Shown here piece by piece: positions 1 through 7,995 of a stretch of 64,000 bases of DNA. The DNA comes from Sulfitobacter sp. M05 (GTDB lineage: Bacteria; Pseudomonadota; Alphaproteobacteria; Rhodobacterales; Rhodobacteraceae), in assembly GCF_029285175.1 (NCBI RefSeq), contig NZ_JABEDH010000002.1:620001-684000 (forward strand), read 5' to 3'. The notes under the pieces were generated by a model. It was not told where the DNA came from. It ran no database searches and worked only from the letters and a program-made list of their open reading frames with translations. The position numbers and the translations under genes were made by a program. The stretch's first letter is position 1. The number at the start of each line of letters is the position of its first letter.

Positions 1-1
1 C

Positions 2-307
2 TTTATCGCACAGGCCCGCGTGGACATTGTCGTCCTTGATATTCCGTTGATCTATGAAACCGGCGGGCAGGACAAAGTGGATGCAGTCGCCTGTGTGATC
101 ATTGACGCGGAAACCCAGAAACATCGAGTGATGGAACGCGGGACAATGACCAGCGAACAATTCGAGGTGATCCGTTCCAAACAACTGCCTGCCGACGAAA
201 AGGCTGCGCGCGCCGACTATGTGATTACGACAGACACCGTTGAACACGCCCGCCAGCAGGTGCAAAATGTGGTCAGGGACATTAGGGAAAAACAGCGCCA
301 TGCGTGA
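2..307 (+). CDS. coaE: Dephospho-CoA kinase, C-terminal part (5' end outside window)
   Basis: CoaE phosphorylates the 3'-hydroxyl of dephospho-CoA, the last step of coenzyme A synthesis, in the cytoplasm. The frame is open to the window edge, so only about the last 100 residues are present and the P-loop lies upstream. What is visible is the family block VVLDIPLIYETGG and the C-terminal region with conserved R.....Q...KAARADYVI. The stop codon overlaps the dnaQ start by 8 bp, which suggests translational coupling. The coaE-dnaQ pair facing secB is usual in Rhodobacterales. Identity is confident; the start cannot be seen. Confidence 0.93.
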   Translation, partial: FIAQARVDIVVLDIPLIYETGGQDKVDAVACVIIDAETQKHRVMERGTMTSEQFEVIRSKQLPADEKAARADYVITTDTVEHARQQVQNVVRDIREKQRHA

Positions 308-986
308 AATCGTACTCGATACTGAAACCACTGGCTTTGATCCGGAATCCGGCGATCGTATCGTTGAAATCGGCGCGGTTGAGTTGATCGGGCACATGGC
401 TACCGGCGAGACCTATCACCAATATATCAATCCCGAACGCGCCATGCCGCAAGAGGCCTTTGAAGTGCATGGCTTGGGTGATGATTTTCTGCGCGACAAA
501 CCTAAATTTGCCCAGATTGGTCAGGCGTTTCTGGATTTTATCGGCACGTCCAAACTGATCATTCACAATGCCAAGTTCGACATCAAATTCTTGAATGCCG
601 AACTGAGATGGATGGGCCTGCCCCAAATCCCTTGGGAGCAGGCGCTTGATACGCTTGAAATCGCCCGCAAGAGATTTCCCGGATCGCCGGCATCCTTGGA
701 CGCGTTATGCCGCCGGTTCAATATCGACAATACGTCACGCACCTTGCACGGTGCCTTGCTGGATAGTGAAATTCTGGCTGAGGTCTATCTTGAATTGATT
801 GGTGGGCGCCAACCCGACTTTGCTTTGTCATCGCAACCGCAAACAACCGCTGGCGCAGCCGTGACACAGTGGTCGCCAAAACCACGGCCCAACCCCCTGC
901 CGTCACGGTTGAGCGAAAAAGAAATCGCCGCCCATGCTGAATTTGTTAGCAAGTTGGGCGGCGATGCAATGTGGTCTAAGACTTAG
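300..986 (+). CDS. dnaQ: DNA polymerase III epsilon subunit (3'-5' proofreading exonuclease)
   Basis: Proofreading exonuclease of the replicative polymerase, 228 residues. The DEDDh motifs are all present: ExoI D7-x-E9 (DTET), ExoII around D94 (HNAKFD), and ExoIII with H150 and D155 (HGALLDSEILAEVY). The ATG at 300 puts the first motif 7 residues from the N-terminus, as in the family. An upstream in-frame start at 240 would add 20 residues read from inside coaE and is rejected. The 3' end overlaps the convergent secB by 4 bp. Confidence 0.95.
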   Translation: MREIVLDTETTGFDPESGDRIVEIGAVELIGHMATGETYHQYINPERAMPQEAFEVHGLGDDFLRDKPKFAQIGQAFLDFIGTSKLIIHNAKFDIKFLNAELRWMGLPQIPWEQALDTLEIARKRFPGSPASLDALCRRFNIDNTSRTLHGALLDSEILAEVYLELIGGRQPDFALSSQPQTTAGAAVTQWSPKPRPNPLPSRLSEKEIAAHAEFVSKLGGDAMWSKT

Positions 987-1468
987 GCGTCAGCAGGCGA
1001 AGGGGCCGTTTCGGAAGCCTGACGACGTGCAATCTCGTTCCGGTAAAGGGAAACGAAATCAATGTTTTCCAGGTTCAGCGGCGGGAAACCACCGTCGCGG
1101 GTCACATCGCTGACAATGCGGCGCAGGAACGGGAAAATCATCCGCGGGCATTCAATCAGCAAGAATGGGTGAAGCTGGTCATCTGGGATATTCTCGATTT
1201 GGAAAATACCGACATAGTCGATTTCAAGCAGGAATAATGTTGTGTTTCCCGCGGTATCTTTCGACGTCACATTCAGCTTGATTGCGCTTTCGTACTGATT
1301 GTCGACAGCACGTTTTTTCGCGTCCAGCTTGACCTCGACCTGTACGTCTGGCTGTACATCGGCACCGCCGCCCTGCTGCGCCATGATGTTTTCAAATGAC
1401 ATGTCGCGGATGTACTGGCCCAAAACGCGCATCTGCGCTGGTGCGGGTGTTGCTTCTTCTTCGGCCAT
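983..1468 (-). CDS. secB: Protein-export chaperone SecB
   Basis: SecB is a tetrameric cytoplasmic chaperone that keeps preproteins unfolded and hands them to SecA. The protein is 161 residues from the ATG at 1468 (MAEEEATPAPAQMRVLGQYI), close to the family length. It carries the conserved blocks GQYIRDMSFEN and the region ECPRMIFPFLRRIVSDVTRDGGFPPL. An AGGA ribosome-binding site sits upstream of this ATG. A start 8 codons further up (MIYQRNSL) lacks family support. Confidence 0.95.
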   Translation of the reverse strand: MAEEEATPAPAQMRVLGQYIRDMSFENIMAQQGGGADVQPDVQVEVKLDAKKRAVDNQYESAIKLNVTSKDTAGNTTLFLLEIDYVGIFQIENIPDDQLHPFLLIECPRMIFPFLRRIVSDVTRDGGFPPLNLENIDFVSLYRNEIARRQASETAPSPADA

Positions 1469-1545
1469 GAGGCTGTTCCTTTGATAAATCAATTTAGGGC
1501 GGGCTTAGCAGAAGGCGTGATGGCGCTCAATGGCCTGTCCGACGC

Positions 1546-2040
1546 CTAGTGCTTTGTCCAGCCAGACGGGCCATCGTTGCGTCGTGGCGCCTCATCGACA
1601 ATTTCATGGTAATCTGCGTCAATCACATCGCCTTGCGACGCTGGACGGGCGGCACCATGATGCGCACCCTGACCCGGTGTGCCAAAGCTCTGCACGTTCA
1701 CCCGTGCGCGCAACGCCTTATACGCGGCCTGCCGGATTGACGGCACCAGAAAGGCAAAGCCGACAGCATCGGTGAAAAACCCCGGTGTCAGCAATAATGC
1801 ACCGGCAAACAGGATCATCGCACCATGCACCAAGGGTTCTGTCGGGTCGCGCAAATCCGAAAAGGATGTGCGCAACTGACCCAGGGCCATCGCACCCTGC
1901 GTCCGCACAAGCCACGTTCCCAACACGGCCGTGACCAAAACAATGGCAAGGGTGGGAAACAGCCCGATCAACCCTCCGACCTGAATAAACAACCCGATTT
2001 CAATCAGGGGAACGGCGATAAATGCGATCAATAGCCACAT
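1546..2040 (-). CDS. fxsA: FxsA family inner-membrane protein
   Basis: A 164-residue membrane protein of the FxsA family. In Escherichia coli, overproduced FxsA relieves exclusion of phage T7 by the F plasmid; its normal function is not established. The N-terminal half has two close hydrophobic segments (about residues 2-24 and 28-47, with FIAVPLIEIGLFIQVGG) and a third at about 74-95 (AGALLLTPGFFTDAVGF), followed by a hydrophilic tail. It lies beside secB on the same strand and diverges from the Tim44-like gene, with about 100 bp between start codons. Confidence 0.9.
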   Translation of the reverse strand: MWLLIAFIAVPLIEIGLFIQVGGLIGLFPTLAIVLVTAVLGTWLVRTQGAMALGQLRTSFSDLRDPTEPLVHGAMILFAGALLLTPGFFTDAVGFAFLVPSIRQAAYKALRARVNVQSFGTPGQGAHHGAARPASQGDVIDADYHEIVDEAPRRNDGPSGWTKH

Positions 2041-2144
2041 ACGGTGAATGTCCTTTTACTGGGGGCAGAGTGGACTCACCCAACCCAAGCACCTACATAA
2101 GAGCAAAGCACATGCTTTTCCATGTTTCACACCGTGAGGTTTCG

Positions 2145-2807
2145 ATGAATTCACCTATGATACAGCTTCTGGTCCTTGCCGGTATCGCAGTATTCCTGAT
2201 CCTGCGGCTCAAGAATGTATTGGGCACGCGGGAAGGTTTCGAAAAGCCGCCAGTGACCGATCAGGCCCCGCATACGCGCAAGGGTGGCCCGGCGTTTGAA
2301 GTGATCGACGGTGGTCCTGATCTGGATATCACCGATCATGTGCCAGAAGGCAGTGATGCCGCCAAGGCGCTTGCCAAGATGAAACGTCTTGAACCTTCCT
2401 TTGGCGTTGATGATTTTCTGGGCGGCGCACGTCAGGCCTATGAAATGATTGTGATGGGCTACGAGCGGGGCAATCTGGCTGAAATCCAGCCGTTCCTGTC
2501 CGAAGAGATCTACGAAAGCTTTGTTGACGGCGTTGCAGCCCGCGAAGACCAAGGCTTGACCATAGAGGCAGAATTCAACGGGGTGCGCGAGACCGAGTTG
2601 ATGGATGCGACGCTTGATCCTGTCACCAACGAGGCGGAATTGACAATCCGTTTTGTCGGTGAATTGACATCCGCCGTACGGGATGCCGCAGGCGATATCG
2701 TCGAAGGCAGTTTGACAGAGGTGAAGCGCCAGAAGGACGTCTGGGTTTTCGCCCGAATTATGGGGTCGGATGATCCAAATTGGCAGCTGGTTTCTACAGA
2801 CGGATAA
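2145..2807 (+). CDS. Tim44/TimA-family membrane-anchored protein
   Basis: A 220-residue protein with one N-terminal membrane segment (IQLLVLAGIAVFLILRL) and a C-terminal Tim44-like domain (about residues 75-215, including FLGGARQAYEMIV). Mitochondrial Tim44 tethers Hsp70 to the import channel; bacterial relatives have been proposed as membrane adaptors, so the role here is inferred. The ATG at 2145 follows a GAGGT ribosome-binding site and matches the N-terminus of relatives (MNSPMIQLLVL). A start at 2022 would add 41 unconserved residues. The 3' end overlaps the proposed mltA start by 28 bp. Confidence 0.88.
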   Translation: MNSPMIQLLVLAGIAVFLILRLKNVLGTREGFEKPPVTDQAPHTRKGGPAFEVIDGGPDLDITDHVPEGSDAAKALAKMKRLEPSFGVDDFLGGARQAYEMIVMGYERGNLAEIQPFLSEEIYESFVDGVAAREDQGLTIEAEFNGVRETELMDATLDPVTNEAELTIRFVGELTSAVRDAAGDIVEGSLTEVKRQKDVWVFARIMGSDDPNWQLVSTDG

Positions 2808-3832
2808 GCCGTGCATTGGCGACATCATTATGGGCCGGAGTTGTTGCGATGACTCCGGCCCATGCCACTGATGTCAGCTATGATGTACTGAGTTTTGATC
2901 AGCTTGAAGGCTGGGCCGAGGATGATCATGCCGCGGCCCTAAAGGTGTTTCTGAATACCTGTCGTGACATGAAAGACCCCGACTGGCGTGCGTTGTGCCG
3001 TTATGCGCAGGCCGACCCAGAACCGCGCCAGTTCTTCGAACTGTTCTTTCGTCCGGTCAAGATAAGTGACGGCAAAGACGCGATGTTTACCGGATATTTC
3101 GAACCCGAGTTAGATGGAAATACCTCACGATCATCGCGCTATCGTTATCCGGTTTACTCCATCCCGCCTGACCACTTGCGCACCCTGACCCGCCGTGAAC
3201 TTCTCCAAGGAGAGGTGTTGGCGGGACGCGGGCTGGAGATCGCCTGGGTTGATGATCCGGTTGAGTTGTTCTTTCTCCAGATTCAGGGGTCGGGCCGGAT
3301 CAGGTTGCCAGATGGGTCCTACATTCGCGTCGGCTATCGCGGGTCCAACGGTCATGGATACCGTTCTATCGGTGTCGAGCTGGTGCGGCGCGGCGTCTAC
3401 AAGGCCCATCAGGTCAGTGCCGATGTGATCAAGAACTGGGTGCGACGTAACCCTGTGCAGGGGCGTGATCTGTTGTTTCACAATCCCTCATATGTGTTTT
3501 TCCGCAAGGTCAGTAAGGTGCCCGCAGATAAGGGGCCACTGGGGGCGATGAACCGGTCGGTGACCGCGATGCGCAGCATTGCTGTTGATCCGTCGTTTGT
3601 GAAGCTTGGCTCGCCGGTCTGGGTGGAAAAAGACGGCAAAAACCCGCTGCGTCGTTTGATGATGGCACAGGACACCGGATCGGCAATTAAAGGCGCACAG
3701 CGTGCCGATGTGTTCTTTGGTACCGGTGACCGTGCAGGCAAGGAAGCAGGCAAGTTGCGCGACCCGGGGCGCATGTTTGTCCTGATGCCGATCCAGCGCG
3801 CCTATGCGCTATTGCCCGAAAGCGCGATCTGA
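2780..3832 (+). CDS. mltA: Membrane-bound lytic murein transglycosylase A
   Basis: MltA cleaves the MurNAc-GlcNAc bond of peptidoglycan, forming 1,6-anhydromuropeptides, in the periplasm. The 350-residue frame has the MltA domain (FTGYFEPELDG..., GSGRIRLPDGSYIRVGYRGSNG) and the C-terminal 3D domain with aspartates in MMAQDTGSAIKGAQRADVFFGTG. The start is a TTG at 2780, chosen because it supplies an arginine-containing n-region before a hydrophobic stretch and AHA-type cleavage site. The ATG at 2849 would remove the signal peptide. No lipobox cysteine was noted. The stop overlaps the next start by 1 bp (TGATG). Confidence 0.88.
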   Translation: MAAGFYRRISRALATSLWAGVVAMTPAHATDVSYDVLSFDQLEGWAEDDHAAALKVFLNTCRDMKDPDWRALCRYAQADPEPRQFFELFFRPVKISDGKDAMFTGYFEPELDGNTSRSSRYRYPVYSIPPDHLRTLTRRELLQGEVLAGRGLEIAWVDDPVELFFLQIQGSGRIRLPDGSYIRVGYRGSNGHGYRSIGVELVRRGVYKAHQVSADVIKNWVRRNPVQGRDLLFHNPSYVFFRKVSKVPADKGPLGAMNRSVTAMRSIAVDPSFVKLGSPVWVEKDGKNPLRRLMMAQDTGSAIKGAQRADVFFGTGDRAGKEAGKLRDPGRMFVLMPIQRAYALLPESAI

Positions 3833-4422
3833 TGCGAAATCGCAAACATGGCCATCTGAACGATGATGATCTTGCGCTGTGGCGCAGGGTCACGGAGCGC
3901 ACGGAAAAGCTGGATCTGAAGTCGCTATTCGTCCCTGAGATTGACGCGCCTGCACCGTCTCCACCTGCCCTGCGCAAATCCAAATCCGTGGTGCTGGGTA
4001 AACCCACTGGCAAACCACGTAAATCAACACATAATCTGGCCCCATCGCTGCCCGACCAAATGCGGCATGTGCCGGTTCAGATGGATCAGAAGGCCTTCGG
4101 AAAACTCAAACGCGGCAAGCTCAGGCCGGAGGGACGCATCGATCTGCACGGTATGACACTGGACCGCGCCCATCCCGCGCTTAGCGGCTTCATTCTGTCG
4201 GCGCATAGGTCTGGCAAAAGGTTGGTGCTGGTGATCACCGGCAAAGGCAAGCAGCGCGACGAGGGCGGCCCTATTCCGGTGCGTCACGGCGTATTGCGCC
4301 ATCAGGTGCCGCAATGGCTCGGTATGGCGCCGCTAAAATCTGTGGTTCTGCAAGTCAGTCAGGCCCATATCAGCCATGGCGGTGGCGGGGCCTATTATGT
4401 CTATTTGCGCCGCCAGCGTTAG
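3832..4422 (+). CDS. Smr/MutS2-domain protein
   Basis: A 196-residue protein with a charged N-terminal half and a C-terminal Smr domain (about residues 95-195) containing the DLHGMTLDRAH block and a KRLVLVITGKGK segment. Smr domains are nucleic-acid endonuclease or binding modules, found at the end of MutS2 and as stand-alone proteins; the substrate of this type is unknown. Translation is coupled to mltA (TGATG). The 3' end overlaps the convergent transporter gene by 4 bp. Confidence 0.88.
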   Translation: MRNRKHGHLNDDDLALWRRVTERTEKLDLKSLFVPEIDAPAPSPPALRKSKSVVLGKPTGKPRKSTHNLAPSLPDQMRHVPVQMDQKAFGKLKRGKLRPEGRIDLHGMTLDRAHPALSGFILSAHRSGKRLVLVITGKGKQRDEGGPIPVRHGVLRHQVPQWLGMAPLKSVVLQVSQAHISHGGGGAYYVYLRRQR

Positions 4423-5636
4423 CGCATCAGCGTTGGCTGATACCGTCTGATCCCATAGGCCGCGAGCGCAGCTGCAACGAGATAATAGACTGAAATCGGC
4501 AGCATTTGGTTGGGAAAATCAATCCCGAAGTCGATTAATATGCCGCTCACGCCTGGGCCAATCGCCGACCCAAAAACCATAATTGCAGCCGCCACCGATT
4601 TGATGGCCCCAATGTGGCGGGTGCCAAAATACTCTGCCCAGAATGTGGAGGTGGCCGTTCCCTGCAATCCTTGCCCCATACCAAAAATGACCAATCCAAC
4701 CCCGGCCATGAAAATCGTATCGGCAAAGGCCAGCACCAGAAACCCAAGCGCAAACGGCAGCATCTGGAACGGCACGATCCGGCTGACGCCGTAACGGTCA
4801 ATTGCCCAACCGGATGCAAAGGTCGTGACAATGGCAGATAAGGTATAGGCTGGCATCAATGCAACGTAAGCCACCAGATCCCAGCCTTTCACTTGCGTCA
4901 GATGTACCTGTTGAAAGAACAATGCGGTTCCCCATGCCGCAGGGCCAATGATCAAAGGCACCATTAGGAAAAACAGACCCGATCGTAACATCTCTGTCCG
5001 GCTCCAATGGCGCCCTTGCATACCGGCCAGTTGCGTCTCTTTCGCCATGGATTGGGGGGTGCGTTCCCGCCTGAGTAGCATTACAAGCACCGGAATGGTC
5101 AGGAGAACAATCACAGCCGCCAGCACCCAAAGCGCTCGCCACGATATCACCGCAAACAGCGCAACAAAAACCACCGGCAAGATGGCCTGCCCCGCTGCAA
5201 ACCCCGTTGAAGACAGGGATAGGGCTTTGCCGCGGCTGGCCTCGAACCAGCGCACCATGGCGACAGACCCAAGCTGTGACATCATCCCCTGCCCTGACAG
5301 GCGCAGCGCAAAGATGACACCGATCAACAGTATCCATGATGTGTTCAGGGCCATCGCGACACAGGCGGCGGCCAGGCACAACATCACACCAACCGCCAGC
5401 GCCCTTACGCGGAACCTGTCCGTCAACACCCCAGCCCAGATCATCGCAATCGCTGACAGGGTGGTGCCAACAGTATAAATGCCGCCCCATTGACCATCGC
5501 TTAGGCCAAAGTCGGTTTTGATCTCACCCGCGAACAGCGAAATGAAATAGGTCTGCCCGTAAGACGAGGTAAAGGTCAGCAGAAAGCCGGCCAGTAAAAA
5601 CAGCCAGTTCGCGCGAAGGAATGAAAGGTAACCCAT
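4419..5636 (-). CDS. Major facilitator superfamily transporter
   Basis: A 405-residue, strongly hydrophobic protein with about 12 membrane segments and the MFS loop 2-3 signature (AGVLTDRFRVRAL). The N-terminus (FLRANWLFLLAGFLLTFTSSYGQTYFISLF) fits a family common in Rhodobacteraceae. The substrate cannot be read from the sequence. It lies on the same strand as hslU, 38 bp downstream. The start codon is inside one arm of a perfect 12-bp inverted repeat and there is no good separate ribosome-binding site, so initiation may be controlled by structure. Confidence 0.85.
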   Translation of the reverse strand: MGYLSFLRANWLFLLAGFLLTFTSSYGQTYFISLFAGEIKTDFGLSDGQWGGIYTVGTTLSAIAMIWAGVLTDRFRVRALAVGVMLCLAAACVAMALNTSWILLIGVIFALRLSGQGMMSQLGSVAMVRWFEASRGKALSLSSTGFAAGQAILPVVFVALFAVISWRALWVLAAVIVLLTIPVLVMLLRRERTPQSMAKETQLAGMQGRHWSRTEMLRSGLFFLMVPLIIGPAAWGTALFFQQVHLTQVKGWDLVAYVALMPAYTLSAIVTTFASGWAIDRYGVSRIVPFQMLPFALGFLVLAFADTIFMAGVGLVIFGMGQGLQGTATSTFWAEYFGTRHIGAIKSVAAAIMVFGSAIGPGVSGILIDFGIDFPNQMLPISVYYLVAAALAAYGIRRYQPTLMR

Positions 5637-5661
5637 CCTGCATAGGTCTCAGGATGGGTTA
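5629..5661 (-). promoter_or_regulatory. 12-bp perfect inverted repeat covering the MFS start codon
   Basis: TAACCCATCCTG at 5629-5640 is the exact reverse complement of 5650-5661, with a 9-nt loop. The MFS ATG (5634-5636) lies inside one arm. In RNA this would be a 12-bp hairpin hiding the start codon. It could also end hslU transcription, although no T-tract follows, or act as a DNA operator. Confidence 0.6.
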
Positions 5662-5674
5662 GGAATGGAAAGCC

Positions 5675-6982
5675 CTAAAGCACATAGCGGCTGAGGTCTG
5701 CCGACTTGCTCAGCTCGCCTAGGTTCTCGTCAACAAAGGCTTGATTAACCTCGATAACGTCGCCTGATCTGTCCGGCGCACTGAAGGAAAGCTCTTCGAA
5801 CACGCGCTCCATCACAGTATAAAGACGCCGCGCACCAATGTTCTCGACCGATTGGTTCACGTCTGCCGCAATTTTTGCCAGCGCGGCAATGCCATCATTG
5901 GTAAAGCTGACAGTAACCTCTTCGGTGCCCATCAGCGCTGTATATTGCAGGGTCAGCGCATTGTCGGTTTCTGTCAAAATGCGCACAAAATCCTCTTCGG
6001 TCAGGGCGCGTAGTTCTACCCGAATGGGCAAACGCCCCTGCAATTCAGGCAACAGGTCAGACGGTTTTGCGATGTGAAAGGCACCCGAGGCAATGAACAA
6101 CACATGATCAGTTTTCACCGGCCCGTGTTTGGTGCTGACAGTTGTGCCCTCAATCAATGGCAGCAAATCGCGCTGCACCCCTTCGCGGCTGACATCCCCG
6201 CCACGGGCATCAGAGCGGGCGCACACCTTGTCGATTTCGTCAAGAAACACGATGCCGTTCTGCTCGACCGCTTCGATTGCCGCTTTGGTCACAGTTTCAT
6301 CATCAAGCAGCTTGTCCGCTTCTTCCCCGATCAGGATTTCGTAACTTTCCGCAACCGACAGGCGCTTTTTCGTGGTCCGTCCGCCCATGGCTTTGCCAAA
6401 CAGATCGCCAAGGTTCATCATTCCGACACCCATACCGGGCTGGCCCGGGATATCCATGGTCGGAAACGGGCTGGCGGTATCGGCCACTTCCAGCTCGATC
6501 ATCGTATCGTCAAGCAAGCCATCCTTTAGTTTTTTACGGAACATGTCGCGGGTGCCTTCACGGGCCTCTGCCCCGGCAATCGCGTCAATTACCCGTTCCT
6601 CTGCCGCCTTATGCGCCTTGACCCTGACGTCCTCACGCATGTGTTCGCGGGTCATCGCAATGGCATTGTCGACCAGATCGCGGATGATTTGTTCCACATC
6701 CCGTCCGACATAGCCCACTTCAGTAAACTTGGTTGCCTCAACCTTGAGGAACGGCGCGCGCGCGAGCTTGGCCAGGCGCCGGCTGATTTCGGTTTTGCCA
6801 ACACCGGTGGGCCCGATCATCAGGATATTCTTTGGATATACCTCGTCGCGCAGATCATCAGACAGTTGCTTGCGCCGCCAGCGGTTGCGCAGCGCTACGG
6901 CAACGGCACGTTTGGCGTCATTCTGGCCGATGATGAACCGGTCCAGTTCTGAAACGATTTCGCGGGGTGTCAGATCAGTCAT
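5675..6982 (-). CDS. hslU: ATP-dependent protease ATPase subunit HslU (ClpY)
   Basis: AAA+ unfoldase that feeds proteins into the HslV peptidase. The protein has 435 residues. Walker A is GPTGVGKT at 57-64 and Walker B is IVFLDEID at roughly 244-251; the variable I domain lies between. The arginine-rich sensor region is [18 protein letters not shown]. The C-terminus ends in SRYVL, matching the HslU tail that inserts between HslV subunits. The ATG overlaps the hslV stop by 4 bp, so the two are co-translated. Confidence 0.97.
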   Translation of the reverse strand: MTDLTPREIVSELDRFIIGQNDAKRAVAVALRNRWRRKQLSDDLRDEVYPKNILMIGPTGVGKTEISRRLAKLARAPFLKVEATKFTEVGYVGRDVEQIIRDLVDNAIAMTREHMREDVRVKAHKAAEERVIDAIAGAEAREGTRDMFRKKLKDGLLDDTMIELEVADTASPFPTMDIPGQPGMGVGMMNLGDLFGKAMGGRTTKKRLSVAESYEILIGEEADKLLDDETVTKAAIEAVEQNGIVFLDEIDKVCARSDARGGDVSREGVQRDLLPLIEGTTVSTKHGPVKTDHVLFIASGAFHIAKPSDLLPELQGRLPIRVELRALTEEDFVRILTETDNALTLQYTALMGTEEVTVSFTNDGIAALAKIAADVNQSVENIGARRLYTVMERVFEELSFSAPDRSGDVIEVNQAFVDENLGELSKSADLSRYVL

Positions 6983-7536
6983 TTGGAAATTTTCTCCACG
7001 GTCAGATTGCCGTTGGTGTAAACGCAGATATCTGAGGCAATTGCCATTGCGTCCCGCGCGACCGTTTCGGCGTCGCGGTCGCTGTCGATCAAGCCACGCG
7101 CAGCCGCCAGGGCAAAGTTCCCGCCCGACCCAATCGCCGCGACGTTATGTTCCGGCTCAAGTACATCCCCGGCACCAGTGATGATAAGCAGTTCGGTGCC
7201 GTCGGTAACGATCAACATCGCTTCCAATTTTTGCAGGTATTTGTCAGTGCGCCAGTCTTTTGCCAGCTCGACACTTGCCCGCGCTAATTGCCCGGGCGTC
7301 GCTTCCAGCTTGGCTTCCAACCGTTCCAACAGCGTAAAGGCATCAGCGGTCGAGCCGGCGAAACCTGCCACCACATCAAACCCACCGGGCGACAGCCGGC
7401 GTACCTTGCGCGCGGTTCCCTTGATCACGGTTTGTCCAAGGCTGACCTGCCCGTCACCGGCAATTACCACCTCGCCGTCTTTCTTTACACCAATGATCGT
7501 GGTGCCATGCCAGCCGGGGAATTCGTCTCGTGTCAT
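6979..7536 (-). CDS. hslV: ATP-dependent protease peptidase subunit HslV (ClpQ)
   Basis: Threonine peptidase of the HslUV protease, 185 residues. The catalytic threonine is the first of TTIIGV, reached after removal of an 11-residue leader ([11 protein letters not shown]). A propeptide of this length is typical of alphaproteobacterial HslV, whereas E. coli HslV loses only Met. Conserved blocks include [15 protein letters not shown] and [16 protein letters not shown]. The ATG at 7536 follows a clear AAAGGAG. A longer frame to 7752 would read back through the intergenic terminator into trxA and is rejected. Confidence 0.96.
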   Translation of the reverse strand: MTRDEFPGWHGTTIIGVKKDGEVVIAGDGQVSLGQTVIKGTARKVRRLSPGGFDVVAGFAGSTADAFTLLERLEAKLEATPGQLARASVELAKDWRTDKYLQKLEAMLIVTDGTELLIITGAGDVLEPEHNVAAIGSGGNFALAAARGLIDSDRDAETVARDAMAIASDICVYTNGNLTVEKISK

Positions 7537-7561
7537 GCGGGGCTCCTTTTCTTGATTTGTT

Positions 7562-7590
7562 ATATGGCGCTCGGCGCACAAACGCACAAG
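7562..7590 (-). promoter_or_regulatory. Possible heat-shock (sigma-32 type) promoter of hslVU
   Basis: On the minus strand, CTTG (7587-7590) is followed 19 nt later by CCATAT (7562-7567), resembling the alphaproteobacterial sigma-32 pattern CTTG-N17/18-CYTAT. The upstream box lies inside an arm of the trxA terminator hairpin. HslVU is a heat-shock operon in many bacteria. The match is imperfect. Confidence 0.3.
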
Positions 7591-7617
7591 GGCGCCCCTG
7601 CATGGGACGCCCTTGTG
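7585..7617 (-). terminator. Stem-loop between trxA and hslV
   Basis: CACAAGGGCG (7585-7594) and CGCCCTTGTG (7608-7617) form a perfect 10-bp stem, extended by CCC/GGG pairs in the loop. It lies just after trxA on the minus strand. Only a short T-poor tail (CGTTTG) follows, so it may be a weak terminator or an mRNA-stabilising hairpin. Confidence 0.55.
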
Positions 7618-7639
7618 ATCTTGAACCTTAACAGAAAGC

Positions 7640-7960
7640 TTAGATTGATTCTTCGATCCAACTTTGCAATGCCGCCTTTGGCTTGGCCCCTGCCATGTTC
7701 GAAACAACTTCACCATTCTTGAAAATGAACAGCGCCGGAATGCCGCGCACACCCATCTGGGCGGGGGAATTGGGGTTTTCGTCCACGTTCACTTTGACGA
7801 TCTTGACCTTACCGTCCATCTCGGCGGACAGCTCTTCCAAGGATGGGCCGATCTGTTTGCATGGGCCACACCATTCAGCCCAGAAATCCACCAACACGGG
7901 GATGTCGGACTGCTTAACTTCTGCGTCAAATGTGTCGTCTGTTACTGCGAGCGTGGCCAT
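7640..7960 (-). CDS. trxA: Thioredoxin
   Basis: Cytosolic thioredoxin of 106 residues that reduces protein disulfides using electrons from thioredoxin reductase. The active site is W30-C31-G-P-C34, and the cis-proline loop is [11 protein letters not shown]. No signal peptide is present. It sits 35 bp downstream of addA and upstream of hslVU, a common alphaproteobacterial order. Confidence 0.97.
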   Translation of the reverse strand: MATLAVTDDTFDAEVKQSDIPVLVDFWAEWCGPCKQIGPSLEELSAEMDGKVKIVKVNVDENPNSPAQMGVRGIPALFIFKNGEVVSNMAGAKPKAALQSWIEESI

Positions 7961-7995
7961 CGGGCTCTCCTGCTGAGAATTGCGTTAGGGCGAAC

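Noticed and set aside
7537-7752. 72-codon N-terminal extension of HslV
   Set aside because: It reads through the trxA terminator and part of trxA, and a clear ribosome-binding site precedes the ATG at 7536.
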